Part shown: positions 1-10,500 of the stretch, piece after piece
Layout: every line of letters begins with the position of its first letter
Position numbering within the stretch: position 1 is the first letter of the stretch
Origin: Bimuria novae-zelandiae CBS 107.79
Taxonomy: Eukaryota; Ascomycota; Dothideomycetes; Pleosporales; Didymosphaeriaceae
DNA: 64,000 nt
Reading direction: 5' to 3'
Assembly (NCBI GenBank): GCA_010015655.1
Contig: ML976673.1
Location: 291,015-355,014 of the forward strand
Notes under the pieces: model-generated
What the model saw: the letters and a program-made list of their open reading frames with translations, nothing else
Told to the model about the DNA's origin: nothing
Database searches by the model: none
Made by a program: the position numbers and the translations under genes

Positions 1-267
1 GTTTTCGGCGATTAATAGATGCTTCTGGGCTGGGTCATGAAAATGGCAACCCCAGAGGAGTGAAATACCCACCGTTGGGTCTCCGTTGACTGGGATGTTG
101 TAAGCAGGTGGGTAGTATATGTGAAGGTAGTATATTGTGTGTGTAATGGTCTGAGTTGCTCTGTGTGTTCTTCTGTGTGTACATCGAGTGATCAGAGACT
201 CGTATATAGTGATCGAGCTGACTCATGAGACTAGTGTCGTCATGTGACATATCTCTAGGCTGCTTAC

Positions 268-459
268 AGATGTAGATGAGCTTGTCGCGAGGCGGGAAGA
301 ACTTGTCAAAGATGACCTGCTCAAGCGGTCGGTCAAAGAACAGTTCGGCGCCGATGCTACTACTGTGCTTTAAACCAATCTCTTAATTTGTGTGTCAAAG
401 TAGCACCCAGTGTTCGTGGAGTGCACGCGTCTGGTGTCGCTCCTGCTGGAAGAATCCAT
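268..459 (-). CDS. Possible 5' exons of an unidentified gene leaving the left edge (partial)
   Basis: Proposed exon 1 is 459-407 and exon 2 is 362-268, joined across a 44-nt intron (donor GTGCTA, acceptor CACAG) with matching phase. The short product starts MDSSSRSDTRR and continues through a well-composed stretch containing AELFFDRPLEQV and FFPPRDKLIYIC. A GTAAGC donor follows at 267, so the gene would continue to lower coordinates and out of the window. I do not recognise the family. Support is only codon-like composition and compatible splice signals. The ORF at 497-919 on the same strand could belong to the same gene. Confidence 0.33.
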
Positions 460-496
460 GGATGTCTCTGGTAGGGATGACCCCGGAGGTGCTCCT

Positions 497-919
497 TCAT
501 CCCTCAACGGAATGAAACGTCCCTCCTACAACACCCGCGTGTAGCATCACGATCACCATTGCTACCAATATCTCATCGCTCTGCGACGCATCAATCAGGT
601 TGCTTTCGACGCGCTCGTGCTCTCGAAATAGCCCGAAGCCGATCCCTGCACACGGGCCGCCGATGACGCTGACGGTGTGACCGGCTTTGTGGACCAGCCA
701 CCTTTCCCCATAGCTGGAGGCGAACCAATCACGGACGCAGATCGCCCATCGCTCACAGTTCTCCGATCCACAGCACGACCTCATATCACGCAACGTGCCT
801 GACCTTTCACTCTGACACCAACTTTGCACCCACAGCGCATAGTCCACCACCACACGCGCATCTTCATCGTCGTTACGCACCCTTGTTCCAGCTTCACGCG
901 ACTCAATTGTGCTTCTCAT
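497..919 (-). CDS. Hypothetical protein, 140 aa
   Basis: An open frame runs on the minus strand from an ATG at 919 to a stop at 497; it stays open upstream to about 1012 with no further ATG. The product has mixed composition (tryptophan- and cysteine-containing, charged N-terminus, hydrophobic C-terminal stretch ILVAMVIVMLHAGVVGG) that reads more like protein than a chance frame. No domain is recognised. It lies head-to-head with the Tudor-domain gene starting at 1002, so the two would share an 80-bp promoter. It may be an exon of the partial gene to its left. Confidence 0.3.
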   Translation of the reverse strand: MRSTIESREAGTRVRNDDEDARVVVDYALWVQSWCQSERSGTLRDMRSCCGSENCERWAICVRDWFASSYGERWLVHKAGHTVSVIGGPCAGIGFGLFREHERVESNLIDASQSDEILVAMVIVMLHAGVVGGTFHSVEG

Positions 920-1001
920 CACTTCGCGACGGTTAAGTCCGGTTTTGCGGAGATTGAACGTCACTCGATCACTGCCGACGCAACAGGCAATAGAAAGCGC
1001 A

Positions 1002-1964
1002 ATGACTGACACTCAGATTCAAGAGGGTGATAAGGGTACGAACAATTCCATCCAGTCCAGCTTGGGAGGCAGCACACGGGTCTGCTCGTGCCATGGTCAC
1101 AGCTCCCCTCGCATTTTGCGCCAGCATGCGCGTATAGCGAGGGCCGAAGTGAACCATCACGGGCAACTGTGCGCGTATACATAAGGATCGAGTGCTAATC
1201 CGCATGTTGTAGTCTCCTGGCAATGGGGTGGAGGAAAGCCCGGCGGTGAGGTTGCCGAGGTCAAGTCGCAGGGCGAGATTGCCATTGAGTCCAATCGCGG
1301 CAACACCATCAAGAAAAACGTCGATCTCGAGAATCCTGCAGTCCATATCGAAGGACCCGGTAATGACGTCGTCAAGCGTGCATCGGAACTCGAAATAGAG
1401 GAGAAAGCCAATGGCGACTCCAAGACCGAGGAGAAGTCATCCGAGCCTGAGAAGGCTGACAACGAGACCAACGCCGACGACAAGGCTGAGGAGAAACCCG
1501 TCGATCCGGAACAAAAGGACGAGGAAATGAAGGAAGCTCCTTCGACTGAACAGAAGGATGGTGAGCCAGAGAAGCCGGCCGACAAGAAGGATGCGGAGAA
1601 GTCAAATGGTGTCACTGATGACTCCAAGGACGAACAGTCCAAGGAGGAAAATAAAGAGGCCGCTCAAGAAGAGACACAGCCCGAAACCGAGGAGAAGGCT
1701 GACGAAGATGCCCAGACGGGCGAGAAGCGGAAAGCTGAAGAGCCAGCTGCTGACACAAATGGCGAAAAGAGTAAAGATGAGGAGCCAGCGTCGAAGAAGG
1801 CTAAAACGGACGAAGAGGAGAAGACTGCAGGCAAAGCTAAGAAGCCAGGTCGTCCCAAGGGCAGTGCTAAGAAGGAGAAGAAGGAGCCTGCAAAGAAGAG
1901 GGAGCCCAAGAAAGCGGCCACTGCTGATGGTCAGCCGCGTCGTTCCGGCCGCAACAGGTCTTGA
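1002..1964 (+). CDS. Hva1/DUF2945 Tudor-like domain protein with basic AT-hook tail
   Basis: Exons are 1002-1035 and 1213-1964, joined by a 177-nt intron (GTACGA...TTGTAG), giving 261 aa. The first exon encodes MTDTQIQEGDK and the splice restores GDKVSWQWGGG, the start of the fungal DUF2945/Hva1 Tudor-like fold. The domain covers about residues 8-75 and keeps GEVAEVK, RGNTIKKN and NPAVHIE. The rest (about 80-261) is lysine/glutamate-rich, low-complexity and charged. It contains an AT-hook-like GRPKG core and ends RRSGRNRS, which suggests a nuclear chromatin or DNA-binding protein. The domain assignment is firm, the biochemical role is not known, and the nuclear location is inferred from the tail. 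The intron is long for this locus but its phase fits exactly. Confidence 0.82.
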
Positions 1965-2813
1965 AACCTGGTCTTGATTCCATGACGGCAAAGAATTTTG
2001 GGAGCTTCAACGCTTGTATCGAGCCTTAAGCCAGGTCGGACGCACTGCAATTACTACTTTTCCTTTTGGCTTTGTGATTTCATATGGAGAAGTGGTCAAA
2101 ACTCAGGGCATAATCAGCGGAAAAAGGCGGCGTATCTGGTTGCGAATGCTGCGATGTATTGTCGCTCTGTGGCTTCACAGTGAGGAAATCTCCTCGGAGA
2201 CATAGCTCTTAGCTGTACACTAGCTGCCTGCATTCTCTTGAGCTCTTCGGACTTTTTTTCACAATTACGCATCGCGAAGTAAAATAGCAAATGTGTATTG
2301 CATTATCTATCTGTTGCGAACGTCAGCTTAGCGTGATGACTGTGTGTAAATGGAGCGGAGAGAAAAGTGATTGTCAGTTTGGAAATGCTCATTCAAGGAG
2401 GCGAAGCCTCTCCGATCCGTCTTGAAACTTGAAATAGGTTGATTCATCATGTCATGGTGTAGGGGAAAAAGGTGGGAGGCGGAAGCTTACCTGTACCTTT
2501 GTAGCTACCGACGATGAACTTGCCCTTAACCTAATTGCGAGCTTGGCTTAATGTAAAAGCTTTATAGGCTCTGCTATGGCAAGCCGCACTATAGCGCGAT
2601 AAAGCGGTGTCTGGTGTGGTGTAATGAGAGGAGGGAAGCACCGAGCACGAGCTGAAAGTTCTTTCTTAGCGAAAGTCTTGGCGCGCCGTCCAACCTCCCC
2701 GCCGCTGTCAACCCATCCTCAAGCTTCAAGATGAGAACGATAATTCGATATTATATTAATCTATTATTGTACCACGCTCCATCGGCGTGGTGGTCCCGCT
2801 CTGATTGATGTTG
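1965..2813. other. Intergenic, convergent 3' regions
   Basis: This lies between the stop of the Tudor-domain gene (plus strand) and the stop of the MFS gene (minus strand). I see only short chance frames and AT-rich 3' UTR-like sequence; no RNA gene or repeat is evident. Confidence 0.6.
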
Positions 2814-4280
2814 CTACACCATTTCCCTGAGAACCCAGCGCCTTCCCAAACAAGCCCATCGACTGAATACGAAGCTCACCAAGCTCAGAGCAAGGATGCA
2901 GCAGAAGAAACCGACCATCGCTTCGGGCCCCACAGTCTGTACAAGCTCTCCGCTGATAGGGATGCATACGAGCGTTGCCAGTGAAGCTACGAAGTACATG
3001 GAGCCGTAATATCGTCCAAATTCATCTGCCCGACACAGCTGCCCCACGCACGCCGGAGTCAAAGCCATCCAGCTTCCAGTACCAAATCCAAACAATGCTG
3101 CGAAGGCATACAGCGCAGGCAGTGACTTCGTCCCAAGCGGCAACCACAAAGCTAACATGAAGATCAACGTGAAAACAATCATGATTAGCAGCGTGTTGAA
3201 CCGTCCAATTTTATCCGCAAGGTACCCTGGCAGGATGCGTCCCAGGCATGAAACAGCGTTCAGAACAGCGATCAGGTAAAATCCAGTCTCCGGGGGAAAG
3301 TCCGTGGATACGGTCGCATACGTGGGTAAGATGCCCAGGCCTCCAAACAACACAACCTCGAAACCGAATACGCTGATGGTGAAGAGACTGAATCGAAGAT
3401 CCCCGAAAATGTGCAAAGATATGATAGCCTTATTCTTCGCTGCGGCGGTGGGAGGAAAGCGAGCCTTGAGCAAGATGTTGCTGATCACCAGGCAGACCAG
3501 GAACATGAAGCCTAAGATCCGTATGGACCATGCATAGCCGTAGGCTGGAAATGTTGACTTGAGAACCAGGGGAATAGAGAACCCTCCTGCAGAGCTACCA
3601 GCCATCGCAATGCCTTGCGCCAGGGCTCTTCGAGTCTTGAACCAGTGTGCGACCGCGGCGAGACTGGTGCAGGTCAACATGGCGCCTGTAAGTCCACCGA
3701 GCACCCCGACGCAGAGGATCATCTGCCAGAAAGTTTTGCATTCAGCCAGCAGGAAGATCATGACGATGTAGCCAGTACTACCGACCAAGGCGATCCATCG
3801 CGGGCCATACCGGTCGAAAAGTGGCCCTACCCATAGGCCCAGACCTAGTGTGAGATATACAAAAACTGAGGGAATCCAGCCAACGTCACGGGCAGCATAG
3901 TCTGATAGCTGATGTTGATGCCAGTAGTCTTGCAGAGTGCCGATAGCAACCATGAAGCCGAACGACGGCAGCAGCATCAACCAAGCTCCGAGCACAACCA
4001 GCCATGCCCTCAGTCCACCTTCCGGGAAATCGTCTTCAGAATCAGCCTCTTCTGCAATCTCTTCGTCAACGACACCTCCAACTCCCCCAGGTCTGGGTGG
4101 AGTTGGCTCTCGTACTGGCACTTCTGTCGCATGGTTGTTCTTGTCCGTCCGGGCAGAAACTCGCCTTGACAGTCGAGATATGGTCCTTTCCAAGGCGTTT
4201 GGTTCTCCGTTCGACAATACCTCCATCGCTCCCGGCGGCATATCCTGCAGCTGCACAGCTGGATTCGCCACTGCATCCAT
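2814..4280 (-). CDS. MFS transporter, monocarboxylate (MCT/MCH) type
   Basis: A single exon encodes 488 aa from the ATG at 4280. The hydrophilic N-terminus (residues 1-90) ends with the acidic stretch EEADSEDDFPEGGLRAW, which is typical just before TM1 in fungal monocarboxylate-permease-like proteins. About 12 membrane segments follow. The TM2-TM3 loop motif is visible as GPLFDRYGPRW, and the second half has GYLADKIGRFN. The length fits the family (450-500 aa). The substrate cannot be read from sequence; family members move monocarboxylates or are orphan transporters at the plasma membrane or vacuole. The gene is convergent with the Tudor-domain gene and has about 930 bp of upstream DNA before the transposon island. 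Confidence 0.85.
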   Translation of the reverse strand: MDAVANPAVQLQDMPPGAMEVLSNGEPNALERTISRLSRRVSARTDKNNHATEVPVREPTPPRPGGVGGVVDEEIAEEADSEDDFPEGGLRAWLVVLGAWLMLLPSFGFMVAIGTLQDYWHQHQLSDYAARDVGWIPSVFVYLTLGLGLWVGPLFDRYGPRWIALVGSTGYIVMIFLLAECKTFWQMILCVGVLGGLTGAMLTCTSLAAVAHWFKTRRALAQGIAMAGSSAGGFSIPLVLKSTFPAYGYAWSIRILGFMFLVCLVISNILLKARFPPTAAAKNKAIISLHIFGDLRFSLFTISVFGFEVVLFGGLGILPTYATVSTDFPPETGFYLIAVLNAVSCLGRILPGYLADKIGRFNTLLIMIVFTLIFMLALWLPLGTKSLPALYAFAALFGFGTGSWMALTPACVGQLCRADEFGRYYGSMYFVASLATLVCIPISGELVQTVGPEAMVGFFCCILALSLVSFVFSRWACLGRRWVLREMV

Positions 4281-5208
4281 TTTGTCTTGCTATTAAGAAT
4301 CTTGATATCTTCGTTGACTAAGGTGGTGGAAGAATAAGGCACTTGGAATGCGGGCACTGGTTATAGATTCGACCGTCACGAGCTATTTATTGGCATTTCG
4401 TCAATTATGACTGTTCTCTATGATGTTACAAATGCATGTCCTATCGGCAAATACTGGCAAATTGTGGAGACCACTCCGGGCGGTTGGACCCCGCACTCGG
4501 ATTATTGACTAGCTGCGATAGGATTGCGAATGCGCACCCTTCGTTTAGACATGTGTTCCGCACTGGTTTGGTCCATCATGTAGAGGTGTACCCGACCATG
4601 TCGAGATACATCATCGTGATACCTCAGAGGCGTCGGCAGTCGTGTGCGCTCTCAGGCGGTACCTAGTCCACTTAGTTACGCAGGAACGAAATGATTGGTT
4701 CCTCGTCTTGAAATGGGTGAATCCCAACGAGCAAATTTTGCGCTTGGTTTGCAACGTGCATCTCGATGCCCAACGGGTACCATAGGTATTTAAGGCGATC
4801 AGCGTTTAGAGCGACTAGACCGCGAGTCTATCAGCTAGCTGCATGCCAATGCGGACTTGACGCTTTTTGTCCCTGGGAATTCCGAACGCTATTCCGACGG
4901 ATAACCCACTTCAGTTTTCAGAGTATCTTCCGTTGGAGTTCCGCATCCCCAATAGCCATATGTGACATTCTAACGTTTGCTCAATGTTCTATCTTCATGG
5001 AAAGTGCATCATCTCTAATGCCGTTCATATGGCACGAGGCTGGTAGAATACAATGCAATAACCATTGCTCGCTTGAATCTCCAGGCGACATGAGAAGACG
5101 CTTTCCATCAGGTGCAGATAAGAGGATGTCAAACTCTACGAGAAGTTTGGCTGCTCATCTGCTGCTTATCTTGAAAGTAGTACGCGGTATTTATCCGTGT
5201 GCTGTACC
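4281..5208. other. Intergenic: MFS promoter side and flank of the transposon island
   Basis: Base composition is ordinary, unlike the RIP-mutated DNA that starts just after 5211. An ORF at 4766-5290 is open, but it runs into the transposon terminal repeat and has no recognisable content, so I do not call it. The region ends with the TA dinucleotide at 5209-5210 that serves as the mariner target site. Confidence 0.55.
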
Positions 5209-5210
5209 TA

Positions 5211-5262
5211 CTGTGGTATCAGGCAAAAGTGAGGTGAGTGGCCCGCGCACAGCAGGGATGCC
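5211..5262. repeat. Left terminal inverted repeat of the Tc1/mariner element
   Basis: It matches the reverse complement of 14262-14313 with 41 identical leading bases and three transitions thereafter. It is preceded by the TA target site at 5209-5210. Confidence 0.95.
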
Positions 5263-6280
5263 TGACTCGATACAAAACGGACGCCACTAAACAGAAATAC
5301 CATTAGCTCTATGTAATTTATATAATAATGCTTGTACCTCTGTCGTGTGCTGTCCACTACAACATTACCACAATGTCTCCCCTATTAACACTAACTTGTT
5401 AATACCTCACTCGCGACTAACGCCTCCAGATACGCACCTTACGTTTAGTTAGGCACACTTACCTGTTTATTACTAACCTTCTTAAAGTCTTAAAAAGATA
5501 AGTTACTTACGCAATTACTAGCGCACGCGTTACGCTAAAAAAGCGCACTAGTTATTTACCCTCCCTTATAAATAAATAAGTAGACTAGCTTAAAGAATTT
5601 ATTAAATCCTCTTAAGAGGGGAGGTAGATAAGTTTTCTACGCCTTGTAAAGGGTCCCTTTGCTTATTAGGGCGTTAGTAAATACGTAATTTAGAATACTT
5701 TATAAAGTAAGAGGTATACTTGCTATATTACTCTTGCTAAGCCTCCTCTTACTAAAAAGAATTATTAGCTACGCCTCGCGTAAGCAAAAGCGTACGCTAA
5801 CTAGTCTCTTTAGTAGTAGTATATAATCCTCTAGAGCAACGAAACTTAGGTAACTAGTAACTAGCATCGTAAGAAGTGAGTTACTAGGCGCCCTAAAAAG
5901 GAATTAGATCCCTTCTATATTATTAAGAAACTACGTAAGAAGCGTGGCTAGATGTTCTAGGGTTGCTTCTTAGGTATAACGAAGGGGCCGTTAGTGTTCT
6001 AAGAGAAGGAATAGAAGAGTATTAATAAGGAGAGCTATTATAAAAGAGTTATACCTCTCGTTTACGGATAGCTACGCCTTAATCTATATTTTTAATTTAT
6101 GTAAGATAGCGCTCCTGGGCACGCTACTGCTTACATAATTAAAAAGCCTTAATTAAGAGGAATTTACCCTATCTTTTAGCCAGCGTTCTCGCCAGATCTC
6201 AACCTAATTAAGGCAGTGTAGAATAAGATAAAGGACTATATTAAGTAGTATTATCCTAATCTACCTAGGGGTAAGCAGCG

Positions 6281-6753
6281 TGTTATAAGGCTCTTACACC
6301 TTGTTCCAATCCAGGTTAGGGTGGTAAGGTATCGTGGTGCTTCACGGATTATTTAGTAGTATAAGTTAATGCGACACTTAGCGTGGCTAGACAATCTAAT
6401 CTTATAATAAATAAGATAACTATTAGTCTATATAAGAGAACGTACTCGCACAGAAGATATATAAGTTAACTACGAAGAGAGAAACAATATAGGAGAACTA
6501 TTATACTATATACTAGTCTACTTCTTCCTCGTAGTCCTGCCAAGACGTCTTTCTCTAAGGTAGTCCGTGGGACTTCCTATAGTCCCGTACTTTATGCGGG
6601 ACTTCTCGCTTATACGGGACTTTATTACGTAACTGCTAACCTAAGCTGCCTCGCGCCCTATTAGGTCCTGTTAACTCTACTACTTTATTAATAATTACTC
6701 TCTTAGCGTAATTATCTAGCTTCTTTATCCTTATAGGGTTCGTGGTCGTAACA
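6281..6753 (-). repeat. 3' LTR of chromovirus B
   Basis: A direct repeat of 13589-14061 with scattered C/T and G/A differences. It is preceded by the CAGCG duplication at 6276-6280, and the polypurine tract lies just inside at about 6754-6767. Confidence 0.93.
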
Positions 6754-7009
6754 CTATCCCCCTCCTTAAGGTTATTATCTTAATATCTTACTTTACTATG
6801 CTATACTATTAGCGCGTTAGTACTAGTTACTATAAAAGTACGTATCCCTACGTCCTAAGGTAAATTATAGCCTTCTCTTAATTTCCCTCGCCTTACTAAC
6901 TATGCTAAAAGCCCTTTATTTATTCCTTACGACTCGTCGCACTTGTACGTAAAAGGTAAAAGCTTAGGGCCTAAAGATAGCGTCTAGTTATAAGTATTAT
7001 TAGAAGAAG

Positions 7010-7500
7010 AAGTTATAGTGTTTTATTAACGCTGCCTCTAGGCAGTGTGCGGGCTGTTTCGTAGCCTATGCCAAGTGTAGTCTATAGATTCCCGAGAAGG
7101 ATTAGGAGCGTGTTTAGAAGGAGAAGCGCGAAAAGTGTTTAGAATTACTTATAGCTAAAGAGCGCTAGGCCCTTACTATAAAGAAGTCTGCTTGCTTGGC
7201 TTTAGCGACTGCTCGTCTTTGGCGTGAGCTGGCGGAGGTAGAAGAGAAGGAGCACGCCTTTGCTTAGCACGATTTCTGTGTTGCTAATATAATTAAGGCT
7301 TTAGAAAAACAGGGGGATCTAAAGGGTACGGCTGCCACTAATAGTCGCGAACCGTTGCCACATGCACCTCTATAGGCTAACTTAGGCTAGTTATAGGCTA
7401 ATTTATTTATTCCTTTTAATTCTTCTATATCCTTTAACTTTTCTAAGTTCCTCGCTAATCTAGTCGCGGCGCCTCTAGATATTCCTTATAGAACCTCTCC
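7010..7500 (+). pseudogene. Antisense CxxC/coiled-coil ORF remnant of chromovirus B
   Basis: Between the 3' LTR and the end of pol, the plus strand (antisense to pol) carries a degenerate frame. It reads CAGCFVAYAKC at about 7035-7070, then a long K/E/R-rich helical segment including ARLWRELAEVEEKEHAFA near 7200-7265, then KFLANL near 7450. The same order of features occurs at the same relative place, also antisense, in chromovirus A (21365-21663). TAG/TAA interruptions fit RIP of CAG, CAA and TGG codons. I do not recognise a named domain. The cysteine spacing CX2CX6C resembles half of a zinc-binding module, which is inference only. Confidence 0.55.
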
Positions 7501-7539
7501 AGCGCTGTCTTGCAGTTCGTAAGGTTTTATACTAGTTTC

Positions 7540-10500
7540 TACGTATTATAGTTCTCTAGCCATCCTTCCCACTTTACTAGATACTTGTACTAACGCCCGA
7601 TTTCTTATAGGTCCTTAATAGCTTCGATCTTATACTCCTTATCTTTAAGTTTGAGCTAGGTTTCTAGTTTAGCGTCTAGTGGTGCTGGTTCTAATAATAA
7701 CTTATAGAAGACCGGGTGGATCCGTGTATCTATAGGTAGCTATAGTTTAAAATTAACTAGTCCCCTGACCTCTTAGATTTTAAATAGTCCCTTTTAAAGG
7801 TTATCTAGTTTTTTACTTAGCCTTATTATCTTAAGATTTTTTCGCGAGAGGAGGACTTTATCCCCCTTTTTAAAAGTTAGTCCTATAATCCTTTTCTTAT
7901 TTACTTATTACGCTATTTATTTATTACGTCGCGCGATATTCTCGTATAGTGTTTTATATAGGTCTTATATAAGTTTAGCCTTATTAGCTGCGTTCTTTGC
8001 AATGCTCTGGATGTCTAATGGATCCCGGTGAGTCGTTGGCTCACATCCATGGTTGGCGTAATATGGCGAGTACCCCGTAGTCGCCGATCTTGCGCTATTA
8101 TATGCCAGCTAGGCCGTTGGCAATAGCTCAACCTAGTTGTCTTAAAGCTTATTTATATACATCCGGAGATACTATTCTAACGTTTAGTTTATTTGCTTAG
8201 TTTAGCTATTTATTTTAAGATAGAAGCTCGTCGTGAGCTTGTGCTTAATCCCTAATTTAGCTGTAAACGTGGTCCAGTATAACAATGTAAATATCTTGGC
8301 CCTGTCTGTGATAAACTCGTTAGGTCGTCTAACCTATAATATTAGTTCTTATTTCACTATATAGGCTAGTTCTTTTACTAATATAGCTTCCCTAATTGGC
8401 ACAAACCTTGACTCCTTAATAAGTCGATAGATTATAACTAAGATTAAGTTATAGGGATCCTTATTCCCTGGTGCTAGTAATGCCAATAGCTTTACGATAA
8501 AGTCCATAGTCACGCTTAACTATAGTCTTAGGGGTGGCTATAGTAGTTATAAGAGGCTATAGGGCTTATGTCTCTTAGGCTTATTTTTGTAATAGGCTAA
8601 ACAGTTGCCTAAAACCTTCTGTACCGCCTGGCGTAGCCTAGGGATAGCATATTCGTTCGCGATTTAACACGTTATTTTGGCAATCCCTAGGTGTCCCTAA
8701 TTCTTGTCTTTATGTAGTTTTTTAATTAGCAGCGGAGCCATCTGCTCGCTAATCTAGATACGGTTTTAATAGTCCCGTACTGTTAATTTTATAGCTTAGT
8801 AGAGATCGTACGCTTAGAAATCCTTGTCCTTAAGCCTATTATAATCCTGTATCTCTTTTATAGCTAGCTTATAATAGGTAAAATCTGCGCGTCGTGCTTC
8901 TAGTGCTAGCGCAAGTTATATCTTATTATAGTAAAGGGTTCCGTCCTTCGCGTAGACTAGGATTATAACATAGTTACTTCTATTATCTTCTTCTATAAGA
9001 TCTAAACGCCTACTAAGTGCGTTTACTATGGCGTTCGAGTTGCCAGATAAATAGGTGATGCGGAAGTCGAATTCCGCCATCTATTCTAACTATCTAGCCT
9101 ATTATTAATTAAGCTTCTTTGTAGTTATAAAGCGCGTAAAGTTAAGGTAATCTAAAAAGACCTCTATCTAGTGCTTTACTCCTTTAAGCTACGCTTCTTA
9201 TTACTTAAAACAGTTAATAATTGTAAGCAACTCCTTATTATAAATCTTATAATTTAGTTCTGCTCCTGAGAGCTTACGTGCGTGATAGAAAACAGGTCTC
9301 TATTTACCGTCGTCGCACTCTTACAATAATACGGCCCCTAGCGCATAGTCCAATACATTCGTGTAGATGCGATGTCGCCGCTCTAGGTCGTACATCTATA
9401 GTAGGGGTGCCGTTAGGAATAGGCGTTTAAGCTACTTAAAAGCTGCTATTTCTACTTTTTGTAAAGGTTGCTATTTCCTTATCTTTATAAGTTCTATTAA
9501 CGGAGCGGTTATCTTTAAGTAGTTCCTAATAAATTTGCAATAGAAGTTAGTAAAGCCTAAGAAAGACTAGATATCTTTTACTAATTACGATAGCGGCTAT
9601 TCTTCTATTATCGCGATCTTCTTCAGGTCCATCTTAACACCTTCTCGGGATATCACAAATCCCAAATATTCCGTCTTAGTGACATGGAACTCGCACTTCT
9701 TAGGGTGTAGGAGCAATTAATACTCTTATAACTTCTATAGTACTTTGCGTATATGTCCTTTGTGCTCTTCTAAGGTTCCGTGTGAGTATATTAAGATATC
9801 GTCGAGGTACGCCGTGCAGAATACGTCTAAGTATTTATATAGTACTTAATTTATTAACTCCTGGAAGGTTGCTGGTGCGTTGGTTAGCCCTATAGGCATA
9901 ACCGTGTACTTAAAAAGGCCATATCGTATACGGAACGCCGTTTTCCACTTGTATCCTTTCGTAATTCGAATTCTGTAGAATCTATCCTAGACATCGAATT
10001 TCGTGAAGTATTTAGCTCCTTAGAGTCTATCTATAAGCTCTATTATTAGTGGTAACGGGTAGCGATTCTTAATCGTCACGGCGTTTAGCTATCTATAATC
10101 TATATAGAGTCGTAGCCTGCCGTCTTTTTTGCGAACAAAGAGTATAGAGAAGGCTACAGGACTCTAACTAGGCTACTATTTCCCTAAGCGTAGATTCTTC
10201 TGTATTAGCTCTTTTAACTCTTTTTCTTATTTATAGGTAAGGGGCCTTAGGCGTTCTAGCTATAGCTTAGCTCCCTCTACTAGTAGTATCTCGTGATCCC
10301 ACTTCTTGTGTTTAGGTAGGATAGTCTTATTGTATTCCTTAAATAGGTCTGCGAATTCCTTGTATTCTTCTAGCAGACTAGGGTTATCTAGGACTATTTT
10401 AGTCTCCCGGACCTATATATAGTGCACCCGCCCTAGGTGTTGCTTTAAGATCCTATCTATCTTATATACTAATATTTCTTATATCCTAGACGGTTGACTC

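Noticed and set aside
4766..5290. 174-codon ORF upstream of the mariner element
   Set aside because: It runs into the terminal inverted repeat and shows no recognisable protein features.
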